From contig CAJKWP010000023.1 in assembly GCA_905203645.1 (NCBI GenBank), positions 1-16,116 of the forward strand: DNA of 16,116 nucleotides, in the 5' to 3' direction. This document shows, in pieces, positions 13,859 through 16,116 of the stretch; the stretch's first letter is position 1, and each line of letters opens with the position of its first letter. Source of the DNA: an uncultured Christensenella sp. (GTDB lineage: Bacteria > Bacillota > Clostridia > Christensenellales > UBA1242). The notes below the pieces were generated by a model. The model was not told the DNA's origin and did no database searches. It was given only the letters and a program-made list of their open reading frames with translations. Both the position numbers and the translations under genes were made by a program.

Positions 13859-15370
13859 TTAGATAACTTGCAAATTCTTTTTGAACACTTTTTTGAATGC
13901 AGGTGCCAATTTGTTTGCAAGTAAAATTTCAAATTGAGCGTCACCATCAACGATGGTTTTCAAAATAACTGAGTCGCCCAAAATATCGCAATTTACGTCT
14001 TGTACTACCTTGTTTTTTGAAACATTCAAAACTGTTGCAAGTTTGATTATCATGCCGATTTTTCTTACGGCATCAAGGTCGTTCTCGTCCAACAAATCTT
14101 TGTACTTTATCCAATCAGCCAAGTTCAAGTTGTCTGGATTTTGGCAAAGTGAGGCAAATGCTGCAATCAAAATTTCTTTGTGCGAAGCACCACTTATTGG
14201 ACTGTTTAAAATTACATCAAAAGATACTTTTTCGTTTTGTTCAAAGTTGATACGTTTTCCACTTTCGCAAAGCGAAGCCACGATTTTGAGTGGTTTGATG
14301 TACATTCTTGGCAATTTGTGCAAAACTTTGATTTGTTTGAAAAGCATAATTGTCAAATTGTACAAATGGTTGTCAGAAAGCGATTTGTTGTCATAGAACA
14401 AGCGAATATTGTCAAGTGAATAATTCATCATTTCACTGAGTGGTTTTTCCAAAATATTTGGAACGATGTAATTGTAAATGATACCTTCACGCATTCCATA
14501 GGAAGAAATGCATACTTTGGCAACATTAAGATATTCAAACATTGCGCTTGCTATGCACATTCCGCTTGCCAAAGTGTCTGCCCTGTCAGCGGTTATGCCT
14601 TTTAGTTTCATTGTTTTGTCAACATCAAGCCCTTCAACAAAATTGTAAACGTTGTCAAACACTTCTTTGGTGACGGTGTAATTGTTTTCAATTTCCAAAG
14701 GATAATGTGTTGCCTTTCTTGCAAGTTTGCCCAAATTGAGAAAACTTACACCACTTCCGATGAATGTACATTCTGGGTCAATGTCAGCAGAAAAGTCTTT
14801 TTGTTTGAGAAGTGACAAAATGTACTCTTTCATCATTTTGTTTTTTTGCGAGTTTGAAAATTCTGTATTTTCAAATCTTTCTGCAAGACTTAAACATCCT
14901 TCGTCAATCTTGATGTATTTAAGTATATTTCGGCGATTGTAAACAATTATTGCAGAAAAAGTCCAATCTATGTGCAAAATTACACCTTTTGGACATTCGA
15001 TATTGTTTATAATGCCACTGTAAATCGACTTTGTTTCCTCGTCGTCGTTCAAAAGTTGAAAATTGAAACCTGTGTTGTTGTAAATTTCTTCAAAGAAACT
15101 TTTTTCGTTTTTTGCATTTTTGAAAGTTGGTGAAGCAAAAGCATAAGATTTCAATATGCCGTTTGTATCACAAAGTTTTCTGAACATTTTTAAAATTTTC
15201 AACGTAGAAGTAACGTTAAAAACACTTATAAGATTGTTTTGACTGATATCTTTTCCAAGTTTCAGATTTTCAACAATTTCATCGACAGGTCTGAAATATA
15301 TTCCGTCGACTTCCAAAATCAACAATCTCAATGCCATAGCATCAAGTTGTATAACCGCAACTTTTTCCAT
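13859..15370 (-). CDS. Ppx/GppA-family protein with degenerate phosphate loops
   Basis: A 503-residue protein with the overall plan of exopolyphosphatase/pppGpp phosphatase: two ASKHA-type subdomains (1 to about 305) and an HD-like helical C-terminal part (about 310-500). Retained family features include the acidic DDEETKSIYSGI (109-120), an FIGSGVSFLN segment (203-212), RADTLASGMCIASAMFEYL (263-281) and SSYGMREGIIYNY (289-301). However, the first phosphate loop, normally D-x-G-S-N-S, reads QLDAMALRL (8-16), and the second, normally D-x-G-G-G-S-T-E, reads HIDWTFSA (133-140). Catalysis is doubtful; a sensor or regulatory role fits better (inference). The ATG follows GGGGGGGG-AGTGT. It lies 15 bases after the ferredoxin gene. 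Confidence 0.82.
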   Translation of the reverse strand: MEKVAVIQLDAMALRLLILEVDGIYFRPVDEIVENLKLGKDISQNNLISVFNVTSTLKILKMFRKLCDTNGILKSYAFASPTFKNAKNEKSFFEEIYNNTGFNFQLLNDDEETKSIYSGIINNIECPKGVILHIDWTFSAIIVYNRRNILKYIKIDEGCLSLAERFENTEFSNSQKNKMMKEYILSLLKQKDFSADIDPECTFIGSGVSFLNLGKLARKATHYPLEIENNYTVTKEVFDNVYNFVEGLDVDKTMKLKGITADRADTLASGMCIASAMFEYLNVAKVCISSYGMREGIIYNYIVPNILEKPLSEMMNYSLDNIRLFYDNKSLSDNHLYNLTIMLFKQIKVLHKLPRMYIKPLKIVASLCESGKRINFEQNEKVSFDVILNSPISGASHKEILIAAFASLCQNPDNLNLADWIKYKDLLDENDLDAVRKIGMIIKLATVLNVSKNKVVQDVNCDILGDSVILKTIVDGDAQFEILLANKLAPAFKKVFKKNLQVI

Positions 15371-15385
15371 ACACTCCCCCCCCTA

Positions 15386-15556
15386 TCAATAATTTATTTT
15401 GATTGCTTCAACTGGACAAGTAGCTTCGCAAGCACCGCATTTGATACAAACTGCGGGATCAATTTGCGATTTACCTTGATCATCCATGCTTATTGCACTT
15501 ACAGGGCAAATACCAACACAAGCGCCACAACCAATACATTTGTCTTTGTTTATCAT
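15386..15556 (-). CDS. Small 2[4Fe-4S] ferredoxin
   Basis: A 56-residue bacterial-type ferredoxin. Two complete cluster motifs are visible: CIGCGACVGICP (C7, C10, C13, C17) and CIKCGACEATCP (C37, C40, C43, C47), each closed by a proline and spaced as in clostridial ferredoxins. It carries electrons among redox enzymes in an anaerobe. AGGAG lies 8 bases before the ATG. It is the first gene of the operon with the Ppx-like, protease and MreB-like genes, 15 bases ahead of the next start. It may be a housekeeping ferredoxin that shares a promoter by chance. Confidence 0.93.
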   Translation of the reverse strand: MINKDKCIGCGACVGICPVSAISMDDQGKSQIDPAVCIKCGACEATCPVEAIKINY

Positions 15557-15587
15557 AAAAAGTACTCCTGATATTTATTTTCAAACA

Positions 15588-15616
15588 ATATTAACACAAA
15601 CTTTGATTTTTGTCTA
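15588..15616 (-). promoter_or_regulatory. Promoter of the ferredoxin operon
   Basis: Minus-strand -35 TAGACA (plus 15611-15616), a 17-bp spacer, and -10 TAATAT (15588-15593) preceded by extended-10 TGT. The leader is short, about 25 bases, before the ferredoxin ATG. Confidence 0.7.
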
Positions 15617-15618
15617 CT

Positions 15619-15652
15619 AAAAAAACAAAATCCAAGTCACTGCTTGGGTTTT
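15619..15652 (-). terminator. Terminator of the TauE/SafE gene
   Basis: CCAAG (15632-15636) pairs with CTTGG (15643-15647). An outer AAAA/TTTT stem lies beyond one mismatch, and the hairpin is followed on the minus strand by seven T (plus 15619-15625). It lies about 43 bases past the stop of the membrane protein gene. Confidence 0.8.
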
Positions 15653-15694
15653 GAAAAAAGGCTGTAAATCAGATTGTACGTGCAAAAGATGATG

Positions 15695-16081
15695 TCACGA
15701 ATTAGTTTGGTCTTGTTTTTCTTTTTTGAAAGTTTTGACAAATTCCAAAATTGACAAACCAATCAAGAAAATACCAAAGCAAATCTTTAATATTTTGCTG
15801 TCAAGAAGCGTTGCCAAAAACGAGCCCAAAACGCAAAAAAGTACACCCGACAAAATAACTATCAAAAGGTATTTTGTACTTATCATTTTGTTTTTGAAAT
15901 GTATTATAAGTGCTGGGATAGCAAGGAACAAAAAGCATATCAAATTGAGTCCTTGGGCACTCTTTTGAGATATTGACAAAAAAATAGTTAGAAGTGGAAT
16001 TAAAATCGTTCCACCACCCATTCCCATGCCACCAATTATACCTGCCAAAAAGCCAAATAAAATAAGCAAAAAAATTTCCAT
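15695..16081 (-). CDS. TauE/SafE-family membrane protein, half-size
   Basis: A 128-residue membrane protein of the TSUP (TauE/SafE) family, whose members are proposed exporters of sulfite, sulfonates or related anions. It has the family's N-terminal glycine-rich motif GGMGMGGGTILIPLL (17-31) and about four hydrophobic helices (near 3-20, 43-62, 70-92, 98-116), then a short charged tail. Full-size members have about 250 residues and 7-8 helices, so this is one half. In Bacillota such halves often occur as adjacent pairs; the partner could lie just past the window's right edge. AAAGGA precedes the ATG. Substrate unknown. Confidence 0.85.
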   Translation of the reverse strand: MEIFLLILFGFLAGIIGGMGMGGGTILIPLLTIFLSISQKSAQGLNLICFLFLAIPALIIHFKNKMISTKYLLIVILSGVLFCVLGSFLATLLDSKILKICFGIFLIGLSILEFVKTFKKEKQDQTNS

Positions 16082-16116
16082 AATAATTTCCTTTTTTATT
16101 TCAAGGATAACAGTCA

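Noticed and set aside
13953..14396. 147-codon plus-strand open frame opposite the Ppx-like gene
   Set aside because: It is a shadow of a well-supported minus-strand gene, with no ribosome site or recognisable domain.

Overview
The window looks like a chromosomal segment from an AT-rich, low-GC Gram-positive lineage, most likely an uncultured gut-type member of the Clostridia. Three things point there: a frr-uppS-cdsA-rseP-polC-type gene order, which is the Bacillota arrangement; an RNase P RNA that reads as type A rather than the type B of Bacilli; and purine-rich Shine-Dalgarno sites. This placement is inference. Every gene I can support lies on the minus strand, so transcription runs from high to low coordinates.

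Right to left: (1) A half-size TauE/SafE-family membrane protein (15695-16081) with its own terminator. (2) A four-gene operon from a good promoter near 15588-15616 to a textbook terminator at 11684-11716: a 56-residue 2[4Fe-4S] ferredoxin, a Ppx/GppA-family protein with eroded phosphate loops, a lipoprotein HtrA-type serine protease with a PDZ domain, and a divergent MreB-like protein that lacks the usual catalytic-glutamate motif. (3) A 309-base gap with a terminator, a promoter and a palindrome-rich leader. (4) A surface-sugar operon: a GT4 glycosyltransferase, HddA kinase, a fused HddC nucleotidyltransferase/GmhB phosphatase, GmhA isomerase and a GT8 glycosyltransferase. Its three enzyme genes cover all four steps from sedoheptulose-7-phosphate to a nucleotide-activated D-glycero-D-manno-heptose, presumably GDP-linked, with two transferases alongside. 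(5) rnpB with a clear promoter and terminator. (6) The frr operon: frr, a 69-residue PASTA-like protein, uppS, cdsA, rseP, and a protein that corresponds only to the front part of PolC (N-terminal region, OB fold, DEDDh exonuclease) without PHP or polymerase domains. (7) Five tRNA genes transcribed in the order Gly, Arg, Gln(CUG), Gln(UUG), Lys, with a promoter and a terminator. Past it, at 60-146, lies a possible small structured RNA.

The genes mostly serve the cell envelope: undecaprenyl phosphate and CDP-diacylglycerol synthesis, a site-2 protease, an exported protease, an actin-like protein and heptose glycan synthesis. The points most worth a second look are the polymerase-less PolC at the polC position, the two ASKHA-fold proteins with degenerate nucleotide sites flanking a lipoprotein protease, the complete heptose route in a presumed monoderm, the structured GT4 leader carrying an anti-Shine-Dalgarno-like sequence, and a tRNA-Gly with C at position 55.
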